From the NCBI GenBank assembly GCA_964023275.1, contig OZ029916.1, forward strand, positions 37,766,396-37,830,395: a stretch of 64,000 nucleotides of DNA, read 5' to 3'. The position numbers and the translations under genes are program-made. The notes beneath the pieces are model-generated. The model was not told the origin of the DNA. It ran no database searches and saw only the letters and a program-made list of their open reading frames with translations. Below, in pieces: positions 46,501 through 61,500 of this stretch. The stretch is from Norana najaformis (lineage: Eukaryota > Annelida > Clitellata > Crassiclitellata > Hormogastridae). Position 1 is the stretch's first letter; each line of letters starts with the position of its first letter.

Positions 46501-49500
46501 ACACCAGCTTTCAAGTTACTCAATGCTTATGTTATTAAATATTTCATTTATTAAATACTTAAAGTAATTAAGCTTAAGTTAAGTTAATAACTATTATTGT
46601 TACTGAACTAAAGGAAAGCGAATAAAAAAGACTATGACTATGTACGCTGGATAAACAATATAAACGACACAACAAGACTAACATGAGGAAAGCATGTCAC
46701 GAAAAAATCTTTTCCGTACACTATATGCGTGAATATCTAGACACTGATTCACTGACTGTTTAATTGCAACTGTAACAGAACATTTAGTGTCTCCCAAGAG
46801 CCTCTTTCAAAATTCCCACAAGAAGCAGCCCAATTTCTTATCAAAATATGAACAAACCAATTGAGGCGACAGCTGAGAATAGAAGAGAACGCCACTTGGC
46901 ACAGATGTCACGAGTTCAAAGTTCATTGTGCTGAGTGGGGATGGAATCGATCGAAGTGAAGCGTAGGATGACGTGTTGAGGAATCCGAGGCCAGATATCA
47001 CCTGCAATCAAATCTGACTGCATGAGTTTAAATGGTTCCTGGGATCTTTAGCAAGTACTAAGTTCTAATCTAATCTAATTAGCTGAGGCATTCCATAATG
47101 ATCAAGGCATTAGTTGAAGGTTACTTCCCAGCAAAACCACACACTGAAACCATAATCCTTCGGACTGAGCTAGTCGAGACCCATCAGTTACACCAAGGCT
47201 GAACTGTATATTAAGGTCGCATTCTCGAACTGAATCAAATTTGGGATCGATAAGCTTGACGATAGCAGTAGAACAACCTTTTGGAATTGTGCGACACAGT
47301 TGTCTACTCAAATGTTCGCTGGGTCAGTAATACAATAACTGAAGGTTCAAGCCTGCAGAGTGGACTCTGCACAACAACCCTGACAAGTTGTTAACACAAG
47401 CTCATTTCAGATTCAGATTTACTGGTCTTGGCATGCAATAAGTGCAATAGATAAATAGAAAACAACACTTTCAGATACATGGATTCGAAATTTAAATCAA
47501 CTTTTGAACATGACCTCGTTCAATGCAGGCTTGTTATATTCTAATACTTGATGTGGCTCCTTATGGTAATGTTATCCAGTGCCTTTATAAGTGTAATAAA
47601 TAATAAATAAGAAATGTTCAATTTGCCATGACAAGCCAGAACTCAAAAGCCAATGTTCTGGGGCAATTGACAATGCACCAAAAAAACTGCACCTAATTTG
47701 GGATCCATGTTCCAAACCACATCAAAACTATGATAATAAGTACAAATAATAAGAACAAATAATAAGTAAGCAAGCAAATAATCTTTTTTAAGGCTAGAAG
47801 TATCCTTACCCTTCACAAACAGTTACAGTAAGCTCTATTGGCTTTTAGTATATCTCTCCATTCAACTGTCAAGTTCATTTTTGAAACTGTTTAAGCTCGG
47901 GGCAGACATTACTTCTTCTGGTAGCTAGTTCCAGTGCTCTACAATCCGTTGGCTGATGAAGAATTTTCTAATATCCAATCGCACCCAACAACAATGCATT
48001 CAAAACAGTAACAAAGAAGCTCAATGACAGTAAAGGAACAATAAATGATGCAATACAACAATTTAGAAATTAAAATTTAACATAAAGTTAAATTGAAACA
48101 AATGGTATTTGCAGTTGGGTAACCATACATTAAAGTATTAGCATATTCAACTATTCTTATGTCTCCTAGTGACCAAAGATGTTCTGCTCTATGCATATTT
48201 CTCAACACAAATTACACAGCACTTTTTGGTAAGGAAAAACAAAATTGCTGACTCACACTGGCATAACATTTTGTGAGATCGACTTGAGCACTCGCATTGA
48301 TGCCCGTAGTCAGACTGTCCGGCTGAAGGTCGAGGGATCCGGACAAGGAATTGCTGTGCTGGAAGTCTTGGAGACTTCCAGAAAAACTGGTGGCTACAGG
48401 ACCACGGCTAAAAAAGGATTCAATTAACAGATAGCTGTTCTTAATGTATGTTCATAAAGAACTGACAAAAACCTCTACGTATTTCACTTTTTACTACATG
48501 TTTGTTGATACCAATGTTTTCATTTCAGGTAACTGCATTTAGGCAATTTATTTATAACAGCCAATCATGAACTCATCATCATTTCTTCATTCAGAGCTAG
48601 CAAATTATCAGTAAACATTGCTAAAACTAAATTCATTCTTTTTTATCCCACCATAAACCGCTTCCAGCTTGTAACTGCAGCATTACAGTAGATGGCAAAC
48701 GGATTTTGCAGACTGCATCATATAAGTTTCTGGATGTGCATTTGGACTAGCACCTCACTTGGAAAGAACACATTACCCAAACATTAAAATACTTGCCAAG
48801 AATATTAGCCTACTGTCAGGAATTTGAGACTCTGCAAAAACGTGCCACTCAAACATATTTCTGCTGCACTAGTCCGTCAGCACTAAACCCATAACCTGAA
48901 CCTATAATATACTCCGCATAACACTCAAATAAGCTTTAAATTAATTTATTCATGTTTCATTACATAACAAATTACTACCTAGTACACGTGATGGTTATTT
49001 TCACCAAGGCACTGCTGTACTGTCATAACACCCAAAAGTTATTAAATTACTACGCTGATGTTGCACATTCTAGGACTAAATTATTTTTGAAAAAATGTTC
49101 TGACCCTTCTTTATGGAACAATCTCCCAAACGACATCATAAATTTCCCCATCCTCAATCAGTTTAATAAAAAAGTTAAAGATTGCCTGATTACTGTGTAT
49201 TACTATTAATTGTTACAAGTTCATCACAATTACGTATTTCATACCAATAAGCTACAATTGTTTTCGCACTTTCATTCTTAATCTGCATAAATATTAAATG
49301 CATTTAATATTTGCCAATAAATATTTGCTGCCAAAATGCAATAAATAGAATTATGCCAATCCAGCATCAGTAGGTCTCTTGGAACATTTTTGAGTTGACC
49401 TTTGACTTGCACATCAATCACTAAGAATATCAATTGTTTTATGATTGCTGTTAGCTGTATTAATATGGTGTTAATGTTCAGTCAATAAATGGCTGCTCGG

Positions 49501-52500
49501 TTTCATTTCATAAGCTAAGTGCGAGGAGAAAACCAATGTCGAGACATTTGTTTGAGCCAAGTCTGGTGTCATGAAAGTGTTAGGATGTTCATGGCATATA
49601 AGCATGAAATATGTCCAAGTTTTGCATGTAATATGCACAGATTCATGTATAAACAGAGTGGTGAATACAGGCAAAAATATAAGCCGAGACCTGATAGTTG
49701 AAAGTCCAGAGATTTTCTAAGAATGCCCAAGAATACATACCCAAAATAAGGATTCTGTCCTCCGATGGTGAAACCGAGGTTGGCAAGCGAAGCGAGGTTG
49801 AAATTGAGATTTGACAGCGGCCTAACCTCTGAAGAACTGGGTAATGTCTGGTTCATACGGGTCACAACCAACTGCATGGAAGATGGGTTATGAGTCACCT
49901 TTAGCTACAGCACAGAAATGGTGGAAACATTTACCAAACACACCTTAAAAAAGTGCCCAGTTGTTGCATTGCAGCAGTTGGGTTTGCGCTTCAGTCAAAA
50001 GATCCTTTAAACCCAAGGACCATGCTACTGTACTTTTGAAAACTGTCAGTAGAGACACAGTAGCCAGTTGGATGAGCACTCACCTTCTGACACAATGTGC
50101 AGGTTCGAGCCCCCTCTGAAACAGTCACCATGCAGAGACCTTCATGCACAGTTGCTAACACCTTTGACTGATGCCTTGTCATTAGATAGTGGCACTTAAT
50201 AAGTATACTGCTGCTGCTACTACTACTACTAATGCTGTAGAAATCGGTAGCGGCAGGCGAGCTGGCCATGAGGATAATAATAATAATATAATAATAATAA
50301 CAATAAGGAGGAGGAGGCGGCAAACAACAGTGGCACAGTATGTTGAACGACGTCATTTGGAGAGCGATGAACAGAGCCAAATTCCTGCACAGAAAGAACC
50401 TCTTGGCCTTTCGAGGGAAAACGGAAGATGCCCTGACGGTGTGACGCTCATCCCTTGGTCACGTGGTCGGTGTCTAGCATGGAATGTCACAGTACCGGAC
50501 ACTTATGCAACGTCCCATCTACCTCACACATCGGTCAGAGCAGGTGATGCTGCCGATCGCGCAGCCTCATCCAAAAGAATGAAGTATGCCACCACCATTC
50601 ACTCTCACGCCTTTGTGGCAGTGGCCTTGGAGACCAGCGGAGCCTGGAGCAAGGAAGGTCTGAAGTTCATCACAGAATTGGGAACCCGGACAACAGAAGC
50701 AACCCATGATCCTCTAGAGACCTCGTTCTTGTTTCAGAAGATGTCGATGGCTGTTCAACGAGGAAATGCCATCTGCCTCTCCGGAACATTGCCATCATGC
50801 TCTGAACCCTCTGATGAACTAATTTGAAGTCAACCTGCAGAACTATAATAATAATAATAATAGAAATAATAATAATAATAATAATAAAAACAACAACAAA
50901 ACAACAACAATAATAATAATAATGTGCCATCTTCTAATTGTTGCAAACAGCAATTTTAGCAGGTTCAGCAGCTGAAGAGGCAGCAGCCCATCAGTCTGCA
51001 AAATATGCACTGCTGCCTACAACCCGCAGGTTTGTTCCCATTGTCTTTGAGACCCTTGGTCCAATAAATGCTGAGGGTGCAGAATTTCTTTCAGAGTTAG
51101 ACTGCTGCATTTCAGCAGTCACTGGAGATGACCATAAGACTCATTTCCTTTTCCAGCGCCTCTCTGTGTCCAGCACCACAAAGCCACTGCATTCATACGG
51201 CTGTGAAAACTACTGGGACAAGGCCTGATTTCTCAGAGATCATTTTATCCTCCTAACCTAATTTTTTAGTTCCTGAGGGTTCATTTCTACCTTGGGTAAA
51301 AAATAATAACAATAATAATATTTTTTAATATTTCTTATTTCCTGAGAGACCGTATATACTTCAGGAAAAATTTAATAATAGAAACTTGTAATAATTAGCC
51401 CAGCTACCTTTCCTTAGCTAGAGTACCAACTTAAGTTGGCAGGTTTTAATAGGTGTCCTGTTATTGGATCCTGTAGTCACGTTTGTACCTCACCTCAAAC
51501 ATCTTTTGACCTTAGCTGCACAGTTCTGGGGAGTTTCTATGGACTAAGTATGTATGCATGCATGTACATATCTGGGCATTTCTATAGCACCTTTTAGGAA
51601 CCTCTCAAAAGAGCTTCTCCCCAGTCTAAATAATGAGAGTTCCAAAAGTTCTCCACTTGCAGTTTCACTCAGACCAACCAGCAAATTCCCATCCACAGTA
51701 AACATATGCATTACCTCAACGTTTTCAAACTACCCACAATGATACATTACATTACGAAGTGACCCTAATGTATTATATTTTGACTGACTTCTTTAGTGGA
51801 TTATGATTTCATACTACAGTTTTACTTCACAAAGAGAAAGAATCTGACTGCAGTGAATGGACATTAAGAAACAACAAACATAAAGACCCACGTGCATACC
51901 TGGTACCACTGTCCATCGTTGTATGTGTTGCCTGTCTGCACAGAGATAATGTTGTTCAATGCAGAAACCATAAAGACAACCGTGCCACCCAAAAGATGGA
52001 TGCTGTAGAAATCGGTAGTGGCAGGTGAGCTGACCAACAGGATCACACCATCTGGACCAAACGTCCGAAACTGAAGCGCCACCTGAGCCTGGGTTGCAAC
52101 GGAGAATGTATTCCTTGGTTGGTACATTATGAAACCAAAACCGTACAGAGTGACACATGGAGATATTGTGGCAGCTGAAGGAATTGGCATGGGCTTTCGA
52201 CAACAGGTCGCTCTTGAATCCTTGCGAAGAATGTTCTGCCACAAGGGGACCGGCGCGCCATTGAAAATGATGTTGTAGATGCAGCCGGCAAATGGCATTC
52301 CACTCTCGTAGACTTTAGGAAGCTGTGCAGCAGACATCACATAAGAAATATGGCTAATGTAACACAACTGTTATGCTATGTAAATAAGATGAGAACCAAG
52401 CCAGTGGTTGGCCAGTAGTTTTGCTTAGGTCATTCAACTTCAGGTTCATTCTTTATAACCACAGGTTCACTAATAATAGCAATAGCAATAAAATTAGAAA

Positions 52501-55500
52501 TAATAACAGTGGTGGTAGTAATAATAGTAGTAGTAGTAGCAGTAGTAGTGGTAGTAGTAGTAATAATAATAATAATAATAATTAATAATAATAAGAATAA
52601 TAATAATAATAATAATTACCAAACACACAAGCAAACACAAGCATACTTCAGGAATGCATCCTGCCACCAGAGTCGGCTGAGATGCTATACGAACTTGTGA
52701 GTTCAGCAATCAGCGCATGGATGGCCTTGACAGGTATTGAGCCACCAACAGAAGCAGCATCTCTCCGTTAAACAGAGTGGAATATCTGCTGGATAAGAAA
52801 GGTCTGGATAGGCCTGCTTGAATCCGTTAGTGGTCTGCATGATTGCATTCATCCCCTAGGTTCACGAGCACAACAAACCAATTATTGAATGCTAGCTCCT
52901 CTTAAATGTTCTGGGACTGCACCTCTCAGATAAGGAGGTATGGTTAGCAGTTGGGGTGAAACTGGGCAGAACACTTCGCGAACCGCATTTATGCCATCAA
53001 TGCAAAGAAAAAGTCAACACCAGGGGAGTCAGTGACCTGGTTTGCAGAGAAGGAAGCAGCAAAGAACAGTGACACAGTTTACTGAATGAAATTATCTGTG
53101 AGTAGAGCTAAAATCCCTGCACAGAAAGAGCCTCTTGGCCTCTCAAGGGAAGACAGAAGATGCCCAGATGGTGTGAGACTCATTCCTTGGTCACATGGAC
53201 AGTGTCTGACATGGGAAGTTACAGTGCCAGACATTGAAGTAACGTATCATCTATCTCACACATTGATCAGAGCAGGAGAAGCAGCCGACCGCCAATCCAG
53301 TCAGCATTTCATTTTCTCCAGACAGTTTTTAAACTGAGTAATCATTTCCAGCTTGGGTAAAAACATAATAACACACATTAAAGAACATCATTTAGAAAAG
53401 TAAAAATGACACTAACATTGTTGTTGGACAGCATTAGACCACCAATGTACAGTGGGGAATTGAGGATGAGTTGAGTGTGTAGCGTTGAGACTGTCCTCAT
53501 CGGTGTCACGGCTGTTCCTCCAGTTGCCATTCTTATAACCGTCAGCTGTCCATCAAATTCATACCTTCAAAGGAAAAAACCGAGTCGTAAATCATGCATA
53601 AATACTGAGCACATACTCAATATAGTACAATTCAAAGGCAAAGTCGGAATCTGACCTGGCTTCTCCAGGGGATTATGATTTTTTACTAGTTTCAATTGAA
53701 GCAACCATCTATTGATGCCTTGCACATTATGATAAAAATGCTACAGACGTCATTAGATTAGATTTAAAAGTGGTTCTTGTCTTCTGTTTGTTGTCAGGCA
53801 TAAGCTTTTGTCTTGTACTAGTAAAGATTACTTACTTACTTAAGTATTTTGTACCATGCACAGAGGTTATGATTCACACAGTGGTATACGCTGGTATATG
53901 CCTTGTAGTATACGCTCAGCACTTAATCTGCACAGCACCGTAAACAGGTTTTGAAGACTGATGAAATCATAATTGTAATCCCTAGATTTCTACAGCTCCC
54001 AAAGAAAGCCACATCGTGGGGACCACCTTATTCACAGGTGCTCAGGTAAAAAGGATTCGGTTCTAGGTCAAGATCCAAAAGTCAGGCAGAGAGACAGTGT
54101 GGCAGCTAAGGTGGGTGAGGTTTGGGATTGGAGCGGAAAGAGAGACAAGACGAAGAAGGGGAGATATGTGGTTAGGTTAGGATGACACTGAAATATATAG
54201 TTCTCTGAGACAGGATGGCTAGGATCTGTGAAAGAGGAATGTTTTCAGTTTTGAGTTAAAGGCCAATGCAGAAATTGCAAATGATGGAGCACAGATGAGT
54301 TTGCAGAATGGGTCAGATAACTGTTGCAGTTCTGGGGGGAAGATTATGAGAAAAGTGGTATATAACCTGGTATTATATATCACATATCTTGTAGCATATA
54401 TTCAGTATCACAGGATGATCTACACAGTACGTGCTATATAGCAAAGAACGACTTAAAGGCTCCGTACCTTGTAGCAAATATTCAGTTGCATAGGGAAGTA
54501 CAAGCCTACCATAGAAGCATTCAGTAACATAAGATGACACATTAGATACATGCCTACCATAGCAGCATAGGTCAGTAGCATAAGTTGACTGTGAGGGTAC
54601 ATACCTTGTAGCATAGACTCTGTACCACACCCCAACTTCTATAGTGGCTGGACTGACGGCTGTATTTGTCACGTCAATGTTGCTGTACTCGAAGACAACA
54701 GAAGAATTGACAAGCTGGATAAGAACCTTCTCTCTTGTCTGGTCATTTTCCGCAAAGAACAGAACACCTTTAAGGTAGGATGGAACAAAGTCCAGCCCGA
54801 TGGAGTTGTACCGCCGACTGACTCCAGAATCGGGATTGGTAATTGTTTCAAAAGACGTTCCAGTGAATGAAACTGGCTGTTCGAGGGCGGCCATCTTAGA
54901 CTGGATGAGCGCCAGTTTTGTGACAAGATCGTCAAACCTTCTTGTGAGGTCTGGCTGAAGAGACAGGATCTCTTTCTCAGAGGCATTTATGCTGGAGATT
55001 GCCCCCAAGGCGCTGTTCTCCTGACTCCGAAAAGCATCCACTGTTTCAAAAAAGAACATCATAGACTTTTGTGCACCCGTGAACTAACTGATTCGTTCTT
55101 TAAAATTCCCATTTAATAGTCAATTCTAATCTAATGATTGTGTTGCTGTCATAACGCGCAAGGCATCAGTCGATGGATGAATCAAGTGAAACCCAGTCAA
55201 AAACTGTAACCCATTTGAAAAGCTCCACTGAGTGTCTGACGGGTCAGAGAAACCAGAAGTCAGGCTAAGGCGAGTAAGAAAGTTGAAACAGAGGATTGTT
55301 TTTGTGCTTATATTGCAATTTTATTACTTAAGTTATATTTTTATGTAGTTTAAGTTTGATAAACTTTCACTATAAAGTTAAACTACACATATGGTAAACG
55401 ACACAGAGGAAATAACAAAAAATTAACAAAATTAACTGTCACATACAGCTTCCTCTCAGTTGAATCTGCATGGAGGTCATGTTGGCTGCAGATGCAGCCA

Positions 55501-58500
55501 ACATATTAATGGCGTTGGCCTGAGAAGCAACGGTTGACTGAAGCTGATTATTCTGGGCACCAACATCGGACAACCTCTGCAATGCAGCATCACAAGCCGC
55601 ATTGCCAGCATTCAGATCCGACATAATGCTCAGATCTGTTTGAAACAGCAGCAACAACAAATGAAATTACAAAAAATAAAAATAATATATAACGACGATA
55701 GCAATAATAATAATGATAATAATAATAATTTTTCCACTCCTTCTACTACTGATCCTTTTGATTTGAAAATAACGATATTATTAAGATCAGCAATTTCGAA
55801 TTCACATTTGACAGAAACCTCACCTTTGTTGATCACTAAATTATCTTGAATTTTTACATGCACATTCATGACTTCTGCCAACTTTGCCCCATACTCGATT
55901 ACAAAACTGCCTGTACAATAGCCACCTCGAATGTCCACTCCAAACTTGACAATTGCAACTTCCCAGCTTGACCCCCAGAACACTGACCTGGCACCAAAAC
56001 TGACCAAACAATCTGGCTCTTGAGGACTTGGTTTGATATAGCGCTAGTGCATAAGCTGATCTCCCTGATGCGGCTCTTGTGTGGTGCTGAGAAATTTAAG
56101 AGATTTATATGTAAATTACATTTATATTTATAATAGTGTTAAAGCATTCTTATCCAACGCTTTAATGCCGTCACCTTCCCTGAAGCATGTTTGCTCCTCC
56201 AGATCTTGATGAGTTCTGTGCATTCTAGAACATTTTTTATACTCTTGAGATTACTTCCAGTCTTCACGGATTGTCAGTTTAAACCTATTCATGTGATCCC
56301 ATTAAACAGGACCTCTGACCTTTGTTGGTCTTCTCCTTTGTATCCCAGAAGCATATTTGTATATTGTGTCTTATGATGCTGTTGCTGGAAACCACAAATA
56401 CAAAATGAAATAAAATGAAATATAAGGTGCACTCGTTAACTGGTAATGCTTACTTGATGCCACGCTTCCTAAACTTGCCAGAGCTGCATTGAATGAAGCA
56501 ATTCTCTGGTCAATATCGCCCCATATCCGAATCGCATTCTGTAGAGATGAGTTGGCTGCATCCAACTGGCTGTTTAAAACTAAGAACAAGACAAGAGATT
56601 CATTCGAAAATTCATTGAAATCATAATGCTTGACTCTGCTTTTCCTCTGCTAAATTTGGCTGACCTTACAATGCCTAGAACAAGAACGAAAAATCTTTCT
56701 GGCTGAAGTGCAGACGACAACAGGAATCCCACTACAGGATGACCTTTCCAGAGAAGTCATAGTATCCCACGCACTTCTTGGTTTTGTTGACATGACACTG
56801 GAGGCACTGAAAAGTTCAGCCAAACTGAGCTGGGTTAGTACTCGGATGGGTAACCATCTGTAGAACACCGCACCACTTGGCACCCACTCAGCCGTCCATC
56901 CTTAACTGGCCTGTTATGAGTACCAATGCAATTTGGGAGGTCAAAAGTGTCATGTCACTGTAGTGCTGTGGTTCAGTTTGTGCCTCAGTTGTAACAAATG
57001 ATACCTTCAATGTAAACAAATGATACCTTCACCTTTTTATGACAATGAATTGTCAACTTCATATATTGTACCTGGATTTGAACTCTGGATGTCAAACTGA
57101 AAGGCAGATATACAGTATCAGTAATCTACTGCCAAACAGAAACAGAGTAAAATATGGAAGTAAACGGAATTCTGCTCTGACCGTTTGTTGAGGCATTGGC
57201 CATTAAACTGTCTACATTCTGCCTGATGGCTTGGCTGGCCATCAGTGACTGATTGGCCGATGCTTCTATTGAGCTGATGGAGACTGACTGAAGTTGGCTT
57301 AATGTTCTCTGCATTGTGCTGTTGGCCTCTAGCGCATTCTGGAGAGCCCTGTCCAGTAGCTGAACCACTCTCTCAAAGCCATTAATTGCGTCGACTGCCG
57401 GCTGGCCCCTTGACTGAACTCCCTGGAACATTCTGCAACAACAACAACAACATCATTATGATCATCATCATGATCATCATCACTGATGCCAAAATCATAT
57501 TTCAGCACTATCATAACCTTACTCATTAGTAGCATCATACATGTATCATCAAAAGTTGTTTCTCTAGGGTGTCATTGTTGATCAAATATCGGTCACATGC
57601 AAATTTTGCACTATAATTTTTTGTTCATTCAGACTTCTAATGTGACCTAGTATGCATTCCTCTGTAGGTATTTCTCTTTCGCTGTTGTTTTAAGATGTTT
57701 TGGACAGTGTTTGGACGGTTCTTATTGAAGTCTCGTCAACCGCCGGTGGACTCGACCAGCCTTGGGGTTTTAGGTTACTGTGTAGTTGGACAGTGCCTAG
57801 CACTCGTTGGAAAAGCCAAGAGACTCCTGGGATTGATGCTGACCGATCTACTAAGGAGATGCTCTACAACCAATTGACCAGCTGCTGAAGAATGTAGTCC
57901 TCCATATACCTGCAGCTGATATCCGGACACAGCTTCTTCCGCCATCTGTGAGGAACTGCTTGGTGTTGAGGTTCATCGCTTGTCATCATTCCTCTTCTTC
58001 GAAGCTACGCAGTCCTAAAAGTCTGACTAAGGTGTCTGCTATCAGCTCACCAATGATGACTTTTCCAGTTATCTGAGCATTGTTTGCTTATTAATTAACT
58101 TTTGTTCTTAATGACTTCAACATCATTAAGCAGTGTTTCTGTGATGTATTTAAAAAGCCACTGTAGTAAGTGTCTAGATTACATTCATTACCATTAACTT
58201 CATCATCATCAACTGTTCCAGCACCTTGAGAGGTAAAGGTGCTATATAATTATTCAGATACATACATACATACATACATACATACAAACATACATACATA
58301 CACCAGCATCATCATCATCATCATCAACTTCATTTTTCTTTGCTCTGTCCGGTGTTGAAACACATGCTATTCAATGGTGATTTCATACCTTCAGCAGCAC
58401 TTTGGGAATGCTGCTCTAAAATTCTCATGAGGCCATGCTACATAAGAGATGGATTAAATTACAACCTAAGGAAAATGATAACGTAATGTAATTACATGAC

Positions 58501-61500
58501 GATGTTCTGGGCCTGCTGATTGAGACTGCTGGCCTTTCGCTCTGTTTGTTCCACCAACTGAGTGAAGTTGTTGAGCATCATTGTTAAATACTGCAGCTGC
58601 TGCTGTACAAGACTGTATGCCTGTGTCCAACTGGTTATACCTGCAAAGTTATATCATTCCAACTATCAGTCACACGAGGAATCTATTATTATTATTATTA
58701 CCATTATTACTATTATTAGCTTCAGTTAAAGTGCAAATGTTTAGATATCTAAAACAGCCATGTTCATAGCACTACTTATATTCAATTACAATTAAATTAA
58801 TTAATGTAATTTGATTACAGCCTGCTGTGTGAACTCCATTTCATGACCTTGGACAAGTCGTTCGCACCACTTTGGGATATCTGCATATGTCTGCAGCCAT
58901 GTTGGCCATTGCTTTCTGACGTCAATTTGATGGTTTGTTTGTGGAAGTTGCTCGATAATTCTTATATCTTTAGGCTTCTACTGTGTATCGTGTTCCTGGA
59001 TTGTATTTGGTCCCATATCACTGAAGCCTCACCACTACTGGACCAGTCCACTTATTCAGAGGGTGTGCAGGTTCTGGGTGGAAAGTTGAGTCTCAGATCT
59101 AATCACAATCATAAGCTCAAGATTTCTACAGCACTCCAAAAAAGCTAAGTTGCAGGAAGCAGCTGATCCACAGGTGTTCAGTCAAAACAAAATTGATATG
59201 CAGGAAGGGTCACATTAGGTTCAGGTCAAAATCGGACAACTACGGTGGATGGTGTTTGGAACTTGAGTGGCAAGATAGATAAGGGGAAGAGGAAGAAGAA
59301 TCAGGATAAGACCTATGGAAGAGGAGTGTTTTCAGTTTTGAGTGAAAGACTTGAACAGAGATTGCAAAGCGTAAAGTATTGGTGAATTCGTAAAATGGAT
59401 CAGATAATTGTCATAATTTACTTTGTGTGCTCAAAAGTTCAAAAAACAATATAAAATAAAATATAGACAAAAAACCTGTGAGGTCTGCCGTCGTGTTGAT
59501 AGGCAATATGCCGCCCAACGAGTTGCCATTGATGATGGTCAGACAGTCTGCAACCATCTGTTGGGCCTCTGCTAGGCTCGCCTGTCCTCGGCTCAGAATG
59601 GCGTCCGTGGCTGCTATTGTTGCTTGTGCCGCAGACCATAGGTCGTCGGCAGTCTTCTTATTAGCCTGTGCCACAATTTACCAAAATACAAACATCAGCT
59701 TCTATGTTAATCTGCAAATATTCTGCAAATGGTTGTTATCCCTAGATAACCTGATTGATAATAAATAACTATCATATCCATGTGGTTTAGGGCATCATTT
59801 ATAATGCTAATTAGGTGAGTTAAAGGTCTCCCAACAACCGGATCTCGTACGCACTTCACAGGGTATCTCTGGACAGTCCGACTGACTTGACACAGTGCTT
59901 GTGAAAAAGCGGGTACCCTATGCTTGGTTTGAAAGTAGCACTTTACAAATTTTTAAGTCTACAATTTCAATTAACTATAATTATATCTGTCAGACAGCCA
60001 TGTTCTACCCTTTGAGGGGATCTTGAAAGGTGCTGTATTATAATTCAATTACATACATACATACATACCTAGATGTGTTAATGTATGCAGCATCATAAGA
60101 GGTAAGAAATCAGCATCATTGAAAGCATGAAATGTCACAAGCAAATGATGAATTCAGCATAACCTAAGGAAAGAACCACTTTTAAATTCAGTGAAATCAA
60201 TATAAAGTAAGACACTGACCACTGTTTGATTATACTTCAAGATGACTTGATTCAGTTTCGGTGTGAAGGAGGAAATGTTTACATTCAGTGAGGAAATAGT
60301 ACTGCTGAGACTTGCGAATGAGGATGCGATATCTTGTAGTGTTTTCTGGAACCCAGCCACCCGGTTTGACTGTGGGAAAACAAAAACACAAATAAGCATG
60401 CAAAAATAAACATGAATACAAGACGAGCAATGCCTTAAGCTAACCCTCAGCGACAGCCATATGTATGAGGCGTTAGGGACTTCATTTTCTTAGCCGTGGC
60501 ATGTGATGGCAGGTGGCCATTCCTCTCCTACACTGTCTGAGCAGAGCTCACCAACAGTACAAGGTCAGCTAGTAAACTCAATTTATAGCTGAATTCACTC
60601 GATGGCAAAAGTAAGAAATTTGAACCCCGACCTCTAGTTTGACAATCCAGCATGCTAACGACTAGACTAGCATGCACCCATACTGTTAGTTAATAACTGA
60701 TCATCTCCAAGGATGCCCCGGCTAGTACAATCCATCAGAGGAAAATTCATTGTGACTGGATCCGGTTCCCCACTGAACTATTTAATTGACTCCATACTCA
60801 TCATCCCACCTGTTCAACAGCTGTTCTCTAACAGTTTTTTGAACACTTATTGCCTTTTCAACAACAGTTACTCAACACTTGTTCCCATCCAGCACCTAGT
60901 ACTGTAACTGTTCAAGAACTGTTACAAAACTTGTTCTAGAATTGTACCCATCTGGGTAAACTGCTACCTAGTTACTTTACATTACAATTTGCCACAACTG
61001 GTAATAGTTCACCGCCATTGCTACCTGATCAGTAACTGCATTGCTGAACTGCTGCACCGCAGTAAGAGTCGCAAGCGCAAGAGACATTTCTTCCTGAGTC
61101 TGTTGGTACTCTGTGTCGAACAGCCCCGTCCAACTCCATGTTCCGTCCGATGGTCTGCCCTGAACGGTCGCTAGAAGCTGTAATGGAATGTAATTTAAAC
61201 AGAAATCTACATGGCACCAGTAACAGTTTCTTAAATTGCCTTTCAACCTCATTATAATACACTGTTGAGCTGAAACCAAATGGAAAATCCTTATAAAACG
61301 ATTCTGTATGACAAGAATTCTGACATAATAGGGTCAAGGAATGAAAAAGGTGTGGGACGAGAGTTCCAACTTCAAGTTCCAGGACCCAAAAGAGCTCATT
61401 CACCAAGAAAAGTTCTAGTGTTAGATATAACGAGAGAAAGACAATCAGACAACCAAGTTGAACAATGGTAAGACAGTTTAGTGTTTTATAAAACATAAGC

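Noticed and set aside
47102-47311. Candidate laminin exon between LG2 and LG3
   Set aside because: The LG2-end exon (48256-48406) and LG3-start exon (46858-47001) already join in phase 0, and this ORF has no LG features.
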